DNA from: Loxodes magnus
Taxonomy: Eukaryota; Ciliophora; Karyorelictea; Loxodida; Loxodidae
Assembly (NCBI GenBank): GCA_946699065.1
Contig: CAMPDV010000132.1
Span: 639,592-703,591 of the forward strand
Direction: 5' to 3'
DNA length: 64,000 bases
Position 1 is the stretch's first letter; each line of letters begins with the position of its first letter. The position numbers and the translations under genes are program-made. Below, piece after piece: positions 35,731 to 47,700 of the stretch. The notes beneath the pieces are model-generated. The model was not told the origin of the DNA and did not search any database. It worked only from the letters and a program-made list of their open reading frames with translations.

Positions 35731-37733
35731 ATGCAAGATAACAACTCTATGCAAATTGTTATAATGGAAGAAGAGAATAAGCAAATTCCAGAAAATGAGG
35801 AATAGAATATGTAGCTCAAAACTGCTAAAGAGTAGGAGTTAATTTTTCAATAAATTTTTACAAGAAAATTACTACAGCCAAAGACTCAGTCCTGCAGAAA
35901 TGCAAGAAACTGAAATAATTCAAGCATTTCTCAGATATCTATAATAGAATATGATAAAAATATTGAGAGTCTGTAAAGCTATCAGATAGGAAGATTTATT
36001 ATGTGAGTTAAAATAAGAGAACATTCACACAATTCGGAAATAATAAAGCATGGAAGTGTAGAAATTTTTTAATGCCAAAAGAGCAAAAGAACATAGAGGA
36101 ATTCTATAGCATTAAGAACTACCCGATTCATTGAACAATTAACTTTTATTCAAGTTTGAAACATGTAGAAACCCATTTATAACAGTACGGAAAAATTATA
36201 TATACAGAGATCAGAACTGTAAAAGGTACAACGTGAGCCAATAGGAAAGTGAAAACTTATTTAGAATTGAAGGAGATTAGAGATTGAGAAAGTATACTAG
36301 ATAAGTTAAACGAAGGAGGTAAAAGCACTTACTTGAGTCATCCATCAATTAGAAAATGTATGAACTGTAACAAATAAGAGCATAGCACAAATTAATACTT
36401 TAAAAAAAAGCTATAAAGGAAATAATTAAAAATGCTAAGGAAGTAAAAACCAGGTTGATGTATTTGGAAATTAGGAATAAAATACCTTACTATAAAGAGA
36501 AATAGATAGCGAAGGAAAGAAAGTGAAGAAAACTGAAGAGGATTAACCTTCATATAGAATACCACTTTGAGCTTCTAGCAAAAATTTTAAATTTAAGACA
36601 TACTTAAGTTTCTTTAAAAGCGATCGACTTTAATAGATAATTAATTAAAAAATTAAATAAATAAAAACTGAGGCTAAACGATACATGTCACAAAAAAAGA
36701 AAGCAAAATAGGAAATATGTCAAAAAACTGAAACAACTAGAAAGTAGTGACAGGAAGGAAGTATGCATAAACACAACGCCATCTCGGTAAAAGATAGAAA
36801 AATATATATAGGAATATAGTATCGAGTAAAAAAATTGAAGACATAATTACAGGAAAAATAATAAAAATTAGAACGATATGGTTTTCACGCTATTAAAGAA
36901 GAGGAAGCTAAAAATGCAGAGTAGGAGGATCAAGAAAAATAGGAAGTATAAGGAAATACTAATATAATAAAATAGAAAAAATTAAACATAGGCACAGCAA
37001 ATGTCAGAGGAATCAAATAAAATAAGGAAGAATTAAACAATTTTATATGTGAAAAGAAGATAGAAATTATGACGATTTAAGAAATGTTTGTGGATAAAAC
37101 TGCTGAAATTCCTTATATATACGGATTCAGAGCAATAATAAAATTGAACACAAAACTTTGCAAAGGAGTAGCATTTATTTAAAAATTGGAATTACCAAAA
37201 GAACCAAAATAATGGATATAGTGGATCTCAATCAAGCAGAATTATTTTAGGGAGGAAGATTAATAGGTTTAATACTTGATGATCAGCTAGCATTGATAAA
37301 AGTATATAGAACTACAACATCTGACTCTGATTAATTAATATCCTTTTATGAAAGTAGCAAGTAGCAAAGGATTATAAATTTTAGGGGATTTTAACGTGCA
37401 TATTCTTCAATTTTTACCGTATGAGCAGAATAATGCAGGCTAATACTTATTTAACTTGATGAAAGATTGAATTTTAGAATGCAAAGATCCTAATCAAGAT
37501 ACAACCTACATCAACATAAGGGAAAGGAAAATTCAAAATAAAATACTTCTTAATGGATCAATATATCACATCTAAAATTATCAACAGTAAATTCTATCGA
37601 TAGAGATCAATAGGAGATCATTAACCAAGCAATATAAAGATAAAAATTGCGGAAGAATATCGAAAAAGTCCATAAATTAAAAGGATAGAAGAAGAAATAA
37701 CTTTAATAAAAATGTTAATGAAATGAAGTTACT
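35731..37733 (+). pseudogene. non-LTR retrotransposon: gag-like region plus AP-endonuclease
   Basis: A helical Gln/Glu-rich N-terminus (from ATG 35731) leads to a knuckle-like CMNCNKQEHSTNQY near 36357-36400, whose last Cys is Tyr (TAC). A long basic region follows, then an APE-type endonuclease from about 36977: IGTANVRGI, an IQEMF at the QE site, KGVAF, ILGDFNVHIL (37380-37410), DTTYINIR and GDHQP. All main endonuclease motifs are present in order. This domain nicks target DNA to prime reverse transcription. No reverse transcriptase follows: at about 37735 the sequence meets the 3' end of an opposite element. Frame changes occur, so it is probably inactive. It is the only element here with gag and endonuclease clearly on one strand. 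Confidence 0.65.
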
Positions 37734-37744
37734 GATATAAATTA

Positions 37745-40700
37745 GATACTTCATTTTAATTATGTTCAAAAAGTTCAAACATCGTTCTTTCCATCTTCCA
37801 ACTTTTCCCCGTTGATTCTTGTGCTTTCTTATTGTTCTTCTTTAGGCTCCAATCAATTATCAGTGTTTTGTTCTACAATTTCAATTCTTTTTTTTAGTAG
37901 ATTCTTATGAAAAATTTTTATCTGAAGATCTGCATCCATTTACTTATGAGAAGTGAACTGCTAGTTTGTGTAGAGTTAATCGTAAGTTACTAGTTTTTCC
38001 AAGTTTTTTCCAGGAAATTTATTAGAGATATTTCTAACTATGTCCTAAAAGTAGACACATTCGAAGATATGTCTAAACGTTTCTTTTCCACCACATTTAC
38101 AGAGGTAATTTTTTACAGGATAATGACGCATATGTAAGTTATATTGAAAACTGTAAGAATTAGTTCGTAATTTAAAGATTGAGATAATTTCTTTTTTATA
38201 TTCTTTGTTTAGTTTAGTGTAATTTATTTCAGGAAATTTAAAAAGCCTCCAAGTTGCTCTCCAAATATCTGTGCAGTGGGCATGTCTCTATATCATATAG
38301 TTACTTCTTAATAGAATTTGTTTCTTATTTTTTCTTCAATAAGATTCTGAAAAGAAAGTTAATTAGAAATCATGGTTTGGTCGTCATTGCTAATTCCATA
38401 ATATTAAAACATCCTTTTAACTTACTAAAAGTACAAAAATTTTTAGTTTCAATTGCATTCAAAGAGTCTTCCTATATCGGATTCCGGATAAGTCCTAGCT
38501 TCTTTCCGTATTTTAAAGCAGAAACGGAAAAAGCGACTAGCCATAATATGCTCGAAAGGGAGCCAGTTAAAGTCTATGTAACAGGACTCATTAAAGACAG
38601 AGATAGGCGATTGTAAAGCCTCCCTCGCAATTATACGCATATTTTTATTTATCTTCTCTTTCATAGACTATGAGACTCTCATTATAGTTCAAGGAACCAA
38701 TTCTCCACCGTATTCAGCCTTAGGCAACGTAAATATGCAAAGCATTTTAAAGTATCAGGGAATAATATTCTTGCATCGACTGAAAGTATAAATGCATTTC
38801 TTTACCGATTCTAAATATGTTTAAATTCTCTATTTACAGTGATTGATCAAAAGATCATTTTCTTGTATTATAACTCCAAGGTATGTCACTTGATTCTTCT
38901 ATTTGATATATTAACCTTCCAGTTTCAAGTTTAATTCTAATTTTTTAGCTCTTCTTTTTTTTAACAAATTTTATTGCTTCACATTTACTAGTGTTTATTT
39001 ACAGAAAAATTCACTGAAAATTCTGTTACATTAATTTATTAGTTATTACATCCTTTAAGCAGAACAAGAAAGGAGTATAAAGTCTTCTGCCCACGCTCTG
39101 CATACAAAGTTCATATTGTGCAGATTGATACCTAGATGTGCCTTTCTTTCCTATAGATGTCTGATTACTATATCATAATATAGGAGGGAGAGTACAGGAC
39201 CATGTGAACTCCCTTGCATAACTCCATTGTTGTAATGAAGTCGTCGAGTTGTTATCCATCGATTATAAAAGAGGAATTCAGGTAACTTTAGAAAGACTCT
39301 AGTGCCAGTATCAATTCCAGAGGTAGTTTTATTCTCCTAAGATTTGAAAAAGTGTTCTTCTCTCAATACTATCAAATATCTTCTCAACATCAATAAGAGC
39401 AAAATTATCCTTGTTTAGCCTTTCCCTTCACTCTAATAGAGGTCAATTATCTGCTACAATTATCATATTTAGTGGGCTGCTTGTCTCTTCTTGAAAAATC
39501 CCATTTATTCAAGATGTATGAGGTTTCGTTCTTAAAGAATTTTGTAAGTCCTTTCTGTTAAAGCCTTTTCGTAGATCTTCAATATAGTGTTCATAAGGGA
39601 AATTGGTCTTCAGTTTTTCCAATCACTCTTACTACCTTTCTTGAAAATAGGAATGATAATGGAGGTATTCAGTTTTTATGAAATTTATTAAAACCGCATC
39701 ATATTATTGATAAAACAGGGAATTATTTATTGTAACTCTTCTCTAGCATACTTGATGAGTTCACCCTTTATTCCATCTGGACCATTTGCCTTGCCATTTG
39801 GACTATGTTGAATAATTTCTTGAATTCTTAAAATTGAAAAGATCAAAATTTTATAAGTGAGAATATGGGTAATTGATAAGTTAAGGATTTCTATAAATGA
39901 GATCTATTTACCGTTTACTAAAATTAAGTTGTTCCTATGTACGTTTTAATGTTTGTTTAATACAAAGATTTCTCAGTTAACAATAAAGGAGTTACTAAGT
40001 TCTTCATTCAAATTCATTTAATTCCTTATTTTAGGGTTTATTATCTTTTTCGCCTGACAGAACATCGTTCGTTGATTTCTATTTAGTTTGAGAAATTTAC
40101 CTTTAGCCTGAAGCTTTTTCCATTTTCAATAAGAACGCATATATATTTTTTAATTTTCTGGCTACAGAATGAGCTTCAGTTACTGTTTAGTTAATTCTTC
40201 CTTGTATAAACATCAATTTCTTATACTCCTAATTTGCTCTTTTAACAGCTATATACTTCAAAGTGAAATCCTGAGGCAATTTGTCTAATTAGTATTTTTT
40301 TTAACTACTCCTATTGGTTTATTGCACTATTCTAAAGTAAGTTCGTGATGAAACTATATTATGAGTCTAAGTTGTCTGTATCCACAGTCAAAAAACACGT
40401 AAAACTACCTTAAAATTGATTTTAGTAATTTTATCTGTCCATTGGGACAAGTAGCTTATCAATCTTATAGAGTAATTGTTGTTATCTTGGAACATTTGTG
40501 GTTGCATTGTAAGCAAGAGTCACAGATATAGGCTTATAATCAGTGATTAGTTTGTCATAGTGAGCCTAGAAATCGTTGAATTAATCAATGTTCAAGTGTT
40601 GGGTTGCCAAAATGTAATTATTACAATAATATTATTGATTAGCTCTATGAATGAATGCATTTGCTATAGGGTCGTTGATAATCTAAAAATCATTCTGTTG

Positions 40701-40985
40701 AATAAACTATTTTAATCGGGATGTATTATCGTAGTTGCTTAGAGGATTACTATCAAAATCTTCTAGTAGTGCATTAAAATCACCAAGGAAGATGTGAGCA
40801 TTATGGAAAAACGCATTAGATATTTCATTGAGAATGTCATAGGCTTCATCTTTCATATATATTGTCTTGTTGCTGTCTGGCATGTAGCATGAAGTAAAGA
40901 GTGTATCGTCAAGTTTATTGTACAGAATCTGACCTAGGCCTCTCCATTTGGCTCTTAAACTATTTAAGTTTTATTTAGCAATAAA
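37745..40985 (-). pseudogene. non-LTR retrotransposon: endonuclease, reverse transcriptase, C-terminal Zn finger
   Basis: 5'-truncated LINE. From the right: the later part of an APE endonuclease with HIFLGDFNALLEDF (about 40760-40800) and NDPIANAFIHRANQQYY; a linker; then reverse transcriptase blocks: GKANGPDGIKGELIKYA (39735-39815), SDWKN-[TGA]-RPISL (39600-39640, TGA at the Trp/Tyr of the usual N[YW]RPISL), ALIDVEKIFDSIE (39360-39410), GVMQGSSHGPVLSLL (39170-39230), and AWAEDFILLS (39065-39100) where YADD is expected. The end holds CKCGGKETFRHIFEC (38050-38115), the C-terminal Zn finger of many LINEs. Several frameshifts break it, and the catalytic box has Glu for the first Asp. Family role: target-primed reverse transcription. 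Confidence 0.75.
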
Positions 40986-41882
40986 TGTTAAATTTGATAG
41001 GATTGCAAGATTAAAGAGAGATAGTATTTAAATAAATGAAATAAAGATAGAAATAAAAGATAAGAGAGAAAATAATGCTTATATAATTCACAGTAGCAAA
41101 TACAGAAAATATTACAAAAGATTCTATCTATGAAAAAAGATAGCAAGAAGAAATAAAAATTAAAGAAAAAACACATAAGAAATTTAAGGAAGAATAAAGA
41201 GAAGTTTAATGTAATGATTAAGAATAAGTTATAAGATAAAAATGCAAAATTAAATATAATAAACAATAAATATATAAGTAACCATTACAATAATCAAGCA
41301 ATTAAAATTTTTTATACAAATTCGGAAAGTTCTGGAGATTTGCGGGAAAGATGTTTAAATACCTACAAGAAGATAAAACTTAAATATAAAATAAAGCATA
41401 TTCTATCACCACTCTATTACATTATATCTTTTAATCCTATATTCTAATATTGTCTATATTAATAAATATTAAGCTTATCTCTTTTCATTCATTATTATTT
41501 TATTATGCTTTATATCTAAATATTAATCTTAAAATATACCTAATATATTAATATATTTATAGTTACAAGTTTTAGGTCAAAATTTAAAAGCAGCAGGGTG
41601 TTTGAAAAATATTTAAGGTTTAATTTTTATTAGTAAATTACTTAGTTATTATAAGGTTAAAAAAGTTAAGCTATAATCTTATAATAGATAATCTAAATTA
41701 GATAGTTTTGCTTTATTTTAAATACTTTTCACATTCTTACCCATGTTGTATTGCTTTTTTAAGGGTTTTCTCTCCGTTTCATTAGTCTTAATATTTCTGT
41801 GTACTGCTGAAATTTCATTTTTAAGGCAGTGTAATCTCATTTCTTGCTCTAAAGAGCTATTTTATCTTTTTATTCTAATCTA
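40986..41882. other. A+T-rich DNA, nothing firm
   Basis: Low-complexity A-rich sequence at 40986-41290, then AT-rich DNA. No motif recognised. Confidence 0.5.
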
Positions 41883-42115
41883 ATGGCTTCCCGTAACCCT
41901 TCCAAAAGGATCGTAAAAGAGGTATTAGTTTTTTTAGAATTTATAATTTTGTTCCTTCCTTTTCTGATTTTCGTGACGTTCTTTCTCAACCTCTAATTAC
42001 CGCAATTAATCTCTTTATTCAAAGAGAATTTCAAAAAGTTTCTACAGATATGCCATACTATCGCATTAGAAACAATACTTTTTAGGACTTGATTGAAAAA
42101 TAAATTATTAAATGA
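41883..42115 (+). other. small possible coding remnant
   Basis: ATG at 41883 opens MASRNPSKRIVK, similar to the MASKK starts of the gag ORFs. In a shifted frame the following 200 bases read with good composition (SFSDFRDVLSQP, REFQKVSTDMPYYRIRNN) to a TGA at 42113-42115. I do not recognise a domain. It could be a truncated gag start or an unrelated fragment. Confidence 0.2.
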
Positions 42116-43115
42116 TTGACTATATATCTGTGTCTATAGCTTATTTACTCTGATAAGCACAAATTTTTAAAACCTTTTAATATAATATTTTTCTTAAGCT
42201 TAGAATCTTTTTAAATTATACTAGTTTAAGTTAAATATTCAATATATTCTTTATATTAGAGTGATTTGATAGCCTCAAATAGAAATTAAAAAAGTAGAAA
42301 GTCTTAAAATTCTACACAAAGAATTAAATAAAAAGGTTATTAAAGAACCAAATATCATGCAATCCTTCTTTTTATGTTTTATATTATTATAACCATGGTA
42401 ATTTTGCAAGCCTTTTCTTTCCTACAAATCTTCGTTTATCAATTTAACTTTTACCACATTCCTAAAATGATATCTTAAGCAAATTGAATATTTCATCCTT
42501 GCCTTATGATTATAATAATTTGCCCATTATATAGACAAATAAGCAATAAGACTTCTTTCAATAATTTCTCTTAATAACCAGTATAAGATACTTTTTAAGG
42601 ATTAACTTAATAGCAAAATATAAATAAATATGTATACAATAAATCATAATATTTAATTATTATTCAAAATATATCATATAAATAAAGTTTATTTATAAGC
42701 CTAGAGAACACTTCATAAATTATAACTTCAATCAAATAATAAAGAAATATCTTATTTATTAGATTTACTGCTGCTTAAAAACAGAAATAAAAATAATAAT
42801 TTCAAGTATGATAATAAGACTTTTAAGTTCTAAAATTAAATTTATGATAAACTATTTTAAAATATCACTTAAAATTACATACCTATTATATTAATTCAAG
42901 AGCTAATATATTTTAATATATAGTATTAATATACTAAGATTAGATAATTTTAGATAAGCTTAGTATAGATTTTATATAAGCATATAGAATTTAAAATATT
43001 AAACTAAGATAAGTTAGATTATTTTTTAGTTTCTATTTTTTATATTTAAATATTAAATTGTTATATATTGATTATCTTTTTTTTAAAATGTAATTATAAT
43101 AAAAATAAAAATAAT
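42116..43115. other. A+T-rich DNA, nothing recognised
   Basis: No motif, repeat or RNA gene seen. Confidence 0.5.
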
Positions 43116-43119
43116 TTAT

Positions 43120-44363
43120 TAATGTGACATCGCTTTTATTTGGCTTGTCACAAATAAATTTATAATAAATCCCAAAAATCAATTCTATTATTCATTGAAA
43201 TCATCCATTTCTTTTCAAGGTTCTAATTTTTGTAAAAAAAATCTTTGACTGCTAATCTGGCCTTTCTTTACTGTTGGTATTTTGTTACTTTCTCAATCCT
43301 TTTCAAACATTTGTTTCGTTCATTCATTTTTGTATCTACTATTTTAAAATAAATAGTTTTCTCCGATCATTTTTTTCTATATAGATCACCTTCTGATGTA
43401 CACTAAAGCTTGGCTAGGTTTTATCAGAACTTTTTATTTTCGTAACTATGAAATTTTTTGTATTTCCAGCAATTTTATTTTTTGTTCCCTAAAACCTTCT
43501 ACAAAATCAGCACATAAATGGTCTTCTTTTTATTACTTACTTAATTGTTTAATTTTTTAATGTTTAATAATAAATAAATAAAAATTATTTTAGAGCGTGT
43601 AGCACCTCGTTGGCACGCAACTATTTCAATATTAATATTTAATATTAAGAAAAATGTTCTCATGATTCCTGTTAAAATTCAAGAAGTCCGATGAGTCATG
43701 TCAGCTTCTCCAAACGGGGAATCTTCTTATTAAAAATTATTCTTAAATCTTAAGTAAAATGCTTCAGTTTTCTTAAATAAGATCCAAATAAGAATTAGTT
43801 ATTAAGTCATTAATTATAAGGCCGTCAGTCAAACTTTCATACTGCTAGAGAGAACCTAGGAGCAAGTTTGCATGTCTCAACGGAGCTTATCCACCCTTTC
43901 CTGTGGTGGCATCTAGTGTAAGATTACTCGCAATGCAGTATACACTGCACCAGATTACCTAATAGTTTTTCTGACGCTGCGGACATCCATTTTATATAAT
44001 AAATAATTTAATAAATATTTAAATTTGATTGTTCAATTTCCATTAAATCAAGCAGGGCTTTACTCGTAACTCGTTTGGCAATTATTTAATTGAGATTTCT
44101 AACTTAAAATATTTGTTCTTTTGTTCTTTTAGATTAATGATTAAGTAGATGTATCAAAGCTTTTATGCTTAATTGTGTATTTAGTATTTTAAATAATTTT
44201 AAAGCTAGTTAATTTTTAAGTCTAAACTGTTAATTTGCAGAATTAATTGCTGCACTGCTTCTTATAGTTTTTTAATTTCTGATTATAGCTAATAAACCTC
44301 AATCAAGGTATCTTATTGTTAGTTAGAAGATTCATTTTAATTTAATTTTTTCTTAGATGCCAT
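43120..44363 (-). pseudogene. gag-type ORF remnant (G14) split by repeat D2
   Basis: ATG at 44363 opens MASKKKLNQNESSNQQ, followed by a Leu/Gln/Ile coiled coil (about 44330-44230). The frame is then interrupted by the 0.4 kb repeat D2 (43581-43995) and resumes to about 43120, where the shared end (GTCAC then TTAATAAATTATTT) matches the element at 11935. The zinc knuckle was not recovered. D2 may be flanked by the 10 bp repeat TAATAAATAA, but in such AT-rich DNA this is weak. Confidence 0.45.
43581..43995 (+). repeat. dispersed 0.4 kb repeat D, copy 2
   Basis: Second copy of 4424-4839, same orientation, with scattered substitutions and the same hairpin TGCAGT-ATAC-ACTGCA. It is inserted inside a gag-type ORF, which shows it is an insertion and gives its limits. 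Confidence 0.75.
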
Positions 44364-44754
44364 TTTATTATCTATGAAAGGTAAAAAAGGTTCATAGATG
44401 AAATCGAAGTAAGGAAGATAAAATAAAAAGTATAAAATAGGTAGTAATAAATATGTAACTATCCAAGAAGATTTACTAGCAGAATTGATTCTTAACTCTC
44501 AAATTAACAAATACTAGACATATTGGAAGAGGAGATAGAAGAAGTGTGAGAACATAAAGGAGACCAGGAGAAACTTGTAAAATTTCTATATTATTATTAT
44601 AGTAAAATTTGTTTTCTCTTCTTAATTATGGTGAACTTAATAATGGTAGAACCACGTAATTAATTAATTTGATTATTTATCTAATAAAATATTTTTTATT
44701 TAAATATATTATAAAAATTATTAATAAGATTTATCGTATTTCATACAACTTCTA

Positions 44755-47700
44755 TCATTACTCCTCCTTGTCCAAATTTCTATTTTCATTTATTCGGTCT
44801 TCACATTTCTTTTCATCTAAAAATTCAATTTCTTATTAAGATTTCTCTAATGTCTAATCAGATTGTTAAAAATTCCATAATTCATTCTATTATTCGGATT
44901 CTTCAAGAGTTTCAGCAATTGCTTATAAGTTAATAGATTTTTTGATAGATATTTTTTGAATCTTATGCTTATTTTAATCTGCTTATTTCTCAACTTTTTT
45001 GTTATAATTTCTCATCTTTTATCTACTGCTTATTTTTGATTCTAATTTAATCTAAGACTGTATCTACTAAAAAAATGGAATATCATTTGATTAATAGGAT
45101 TATTATGTCTGATTTGAATAGTTTTAGGTTTAAATTTCTTCTTGATGACTATTTTAATTAGTAATAGTATTACTTGGATTATTTTAAATTTAGCTTGATA
45201 TTTATAAGAATCACTTAATTCTTTAATTTCAATATTCTGTTTGCGTTAATATGAAGTTTCTAGAGTTTTAGTTATAGAGTTCATATAAGCCAATGCTGAT
45301 TAAATATGATAAGTCCATTTATTTTAAGATAGTTATATCTTCTTTCTACTTAAAATGAAGGGTTAGTTTTTTGGTATGCTTATTTTCTTAGTTTAGGTTA
45401 TAAAATTAAACTTCTTCTTTATCATTGAAGATCTTTATCCTTTTTCTTCTTAATATTGAGGAAATCTTATTTTAGCATTTCCTTCATTTACTCTATTAGT
45501 CTCTAAGATAATTTCCTTCTTACTTTTCCCATTAATTAATAGTTTCCATTAAATCTAACTTTTATTAAAAGCAGATAAAGCAAAAGCATGTTTTGAGATA
45601 TTTTCTATAGTATTGACTTCCAAAGAGAAGTATAAAGTAGTATATCCAGACAAGAATGAAGTATACATTAGCAGCAACTAGTAGTATAAAAGAAGCGATA
45701 TCAATAATTAAGTATCTTTATCCAGAATCAAAATAGATACCTATATATAGTGTAAATGCTGATACATATAAGTAAATAGCTTCTAGTTTATTAAGCTCTT
45801 CTTTTATATAAGCATTATTTTACCTCTACAGATAAATAAACACCAGCAGTACAAGAATTAAGCATCAGAACTAGAAAATTATAGTATTCTTCTATAGAAA
45901 AATAAAAATAAAGGAAATTTAAAATTTCTAGTAAATTTTGAATATTTCTCAGTAGTAGAAATTCTCTTTGTACCCTATTGTTAGAAACCCAAACTAAGAC
46001 TTTATTTAGTAGGATTTTATTATTTTTCTCTTCCTATATAAGTAAATAAAAACGTTAAAAGGAACAAAAAACGCATACAGAAGTAGTGAAGGTAAACCAA
46101 ATATTAAGACAAACTTTATATGCCTTCCCTTTCAACATTATATATCAGTATAAGAGTTTAGAACGTAATAGTCATCTTCTATCTTATAGCAACTAAAAAC
46201 ACTAAAAATAGTAGAGGTTAAATTAGTACAAATTTGGAAGTAGGAAACACTCATTATAGTTATAAAGATAGAATTATTAAACTTTTTATATTTTATGCAA
46301 GAGTATACACTCACTAATACAAGGGATATTACTAAAATTATTAAAGGTAACATCAAAATGCTCAATACTTTGCTATAATAAAACTCTTCTCCTTCTTAAA
46401 ATAAACAATCTATTTTCAATATATTAGAAGTCTATGCCGTTATTCTTTAATTTGCTTCAAAGTAGCTTTTAAGTACATTTGATCAATTGAACTAAAACTT
46501 CTAAATTAAAGAAGAAAATTAGAAATAGTTAGTTAATACTTTTAAATAGACCCCATAGTAAGACTCTTACTTTTCTGCTGATTTAAGAGTTTGAACAACT
46601 AAGTATATAACGAAAATGATGAATATTGTTATAGTAAAAGTACCAAGTAAGATAGATCATCTTTTACTTAAACATTTTTGACACTCATTTATATCATTTT
46701 TTGTTCAATCTTTCTCGCAAACGTCACACATAACACCTTTATAACCTTCAGCACATTCTCCTTTTCAATTAATTCCTTTCTTGAGATCTTCTCTATTTTA
46801 CTAATCGGTGGTTTATAAATAAATATCCACAAAACTATCATTTAGAGTAGTTCCTTTACATGCTTTGCTATTAGGACATTCATGAATATTATCTGTTTCA
46901 AAACTTTTTCTTCAAAATCCTTTTTTAGGTCCAATCAAATCACTTCCATAACATGTCGAACCAGCAATACACTCTTTGCATTTCAGATTGCTTTAGTTAA
47001 AGGAATATTATCCATAAAGACAATTATAGCATGAATTACCCTCTATAAGTATTTATCCTTATAAGCATTTCTAAATGTATACTTCCATATTAAATTTATT
47101 GATAAACTTTAAGTTAAAAGGTAAAGTATCAATATCAATGGCATTGGTTTCTATATATAAACTAATATTAGTTTTTGGTTCTGCCTTTATTATTATATCC
47201 TTGAAATCAAACACACCAAGTTCAGCTTATACTTTAGTTTTTCCTGATAACTCTGAATCACTGTTATTGGAATTAATAGATGCTTAAGAGATGTTATCAG
47301 TTCTAACTAGCTAACCTTAAATATCTATTATATAAAATAAATGCTCAGTTATAGGAAAACCAGGTAACTATGAATCTAGTTATCTTTATATTTTGGTGTT
47401 TGCACAATGATCTAATGCATCTATCGTATTAGTATTACTAAGAGTATATGCAAATGAAGCAAAATGATTTCCATAGAAAGCTTAATTATTTTTGAAATAG
47501 AGGCAAATTTCTTAACTTTCTATATCAGGAATGAAAGTAGGTATAGTTCCTTAAAATGAAATAGCTCCTCCTTCACTATTGGTACTTTAAATAGAGTTAT
47601 TAATAAAGAAATTCCTTTCTATTCTATAGTCACAAATTAATTTATTATCACATATCAATCTTAAAGCTCCTCCTTTTAGAGTAGATTACTCTCCTCTTTC

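Noticed and set aside
38254-38616. 120-codon plus-strand ORF in the standard code
   Set aside because: It lies antisense to the LINE reverse transcriptase region, which has recognisable motifs on the minus strand; a shadow frame.
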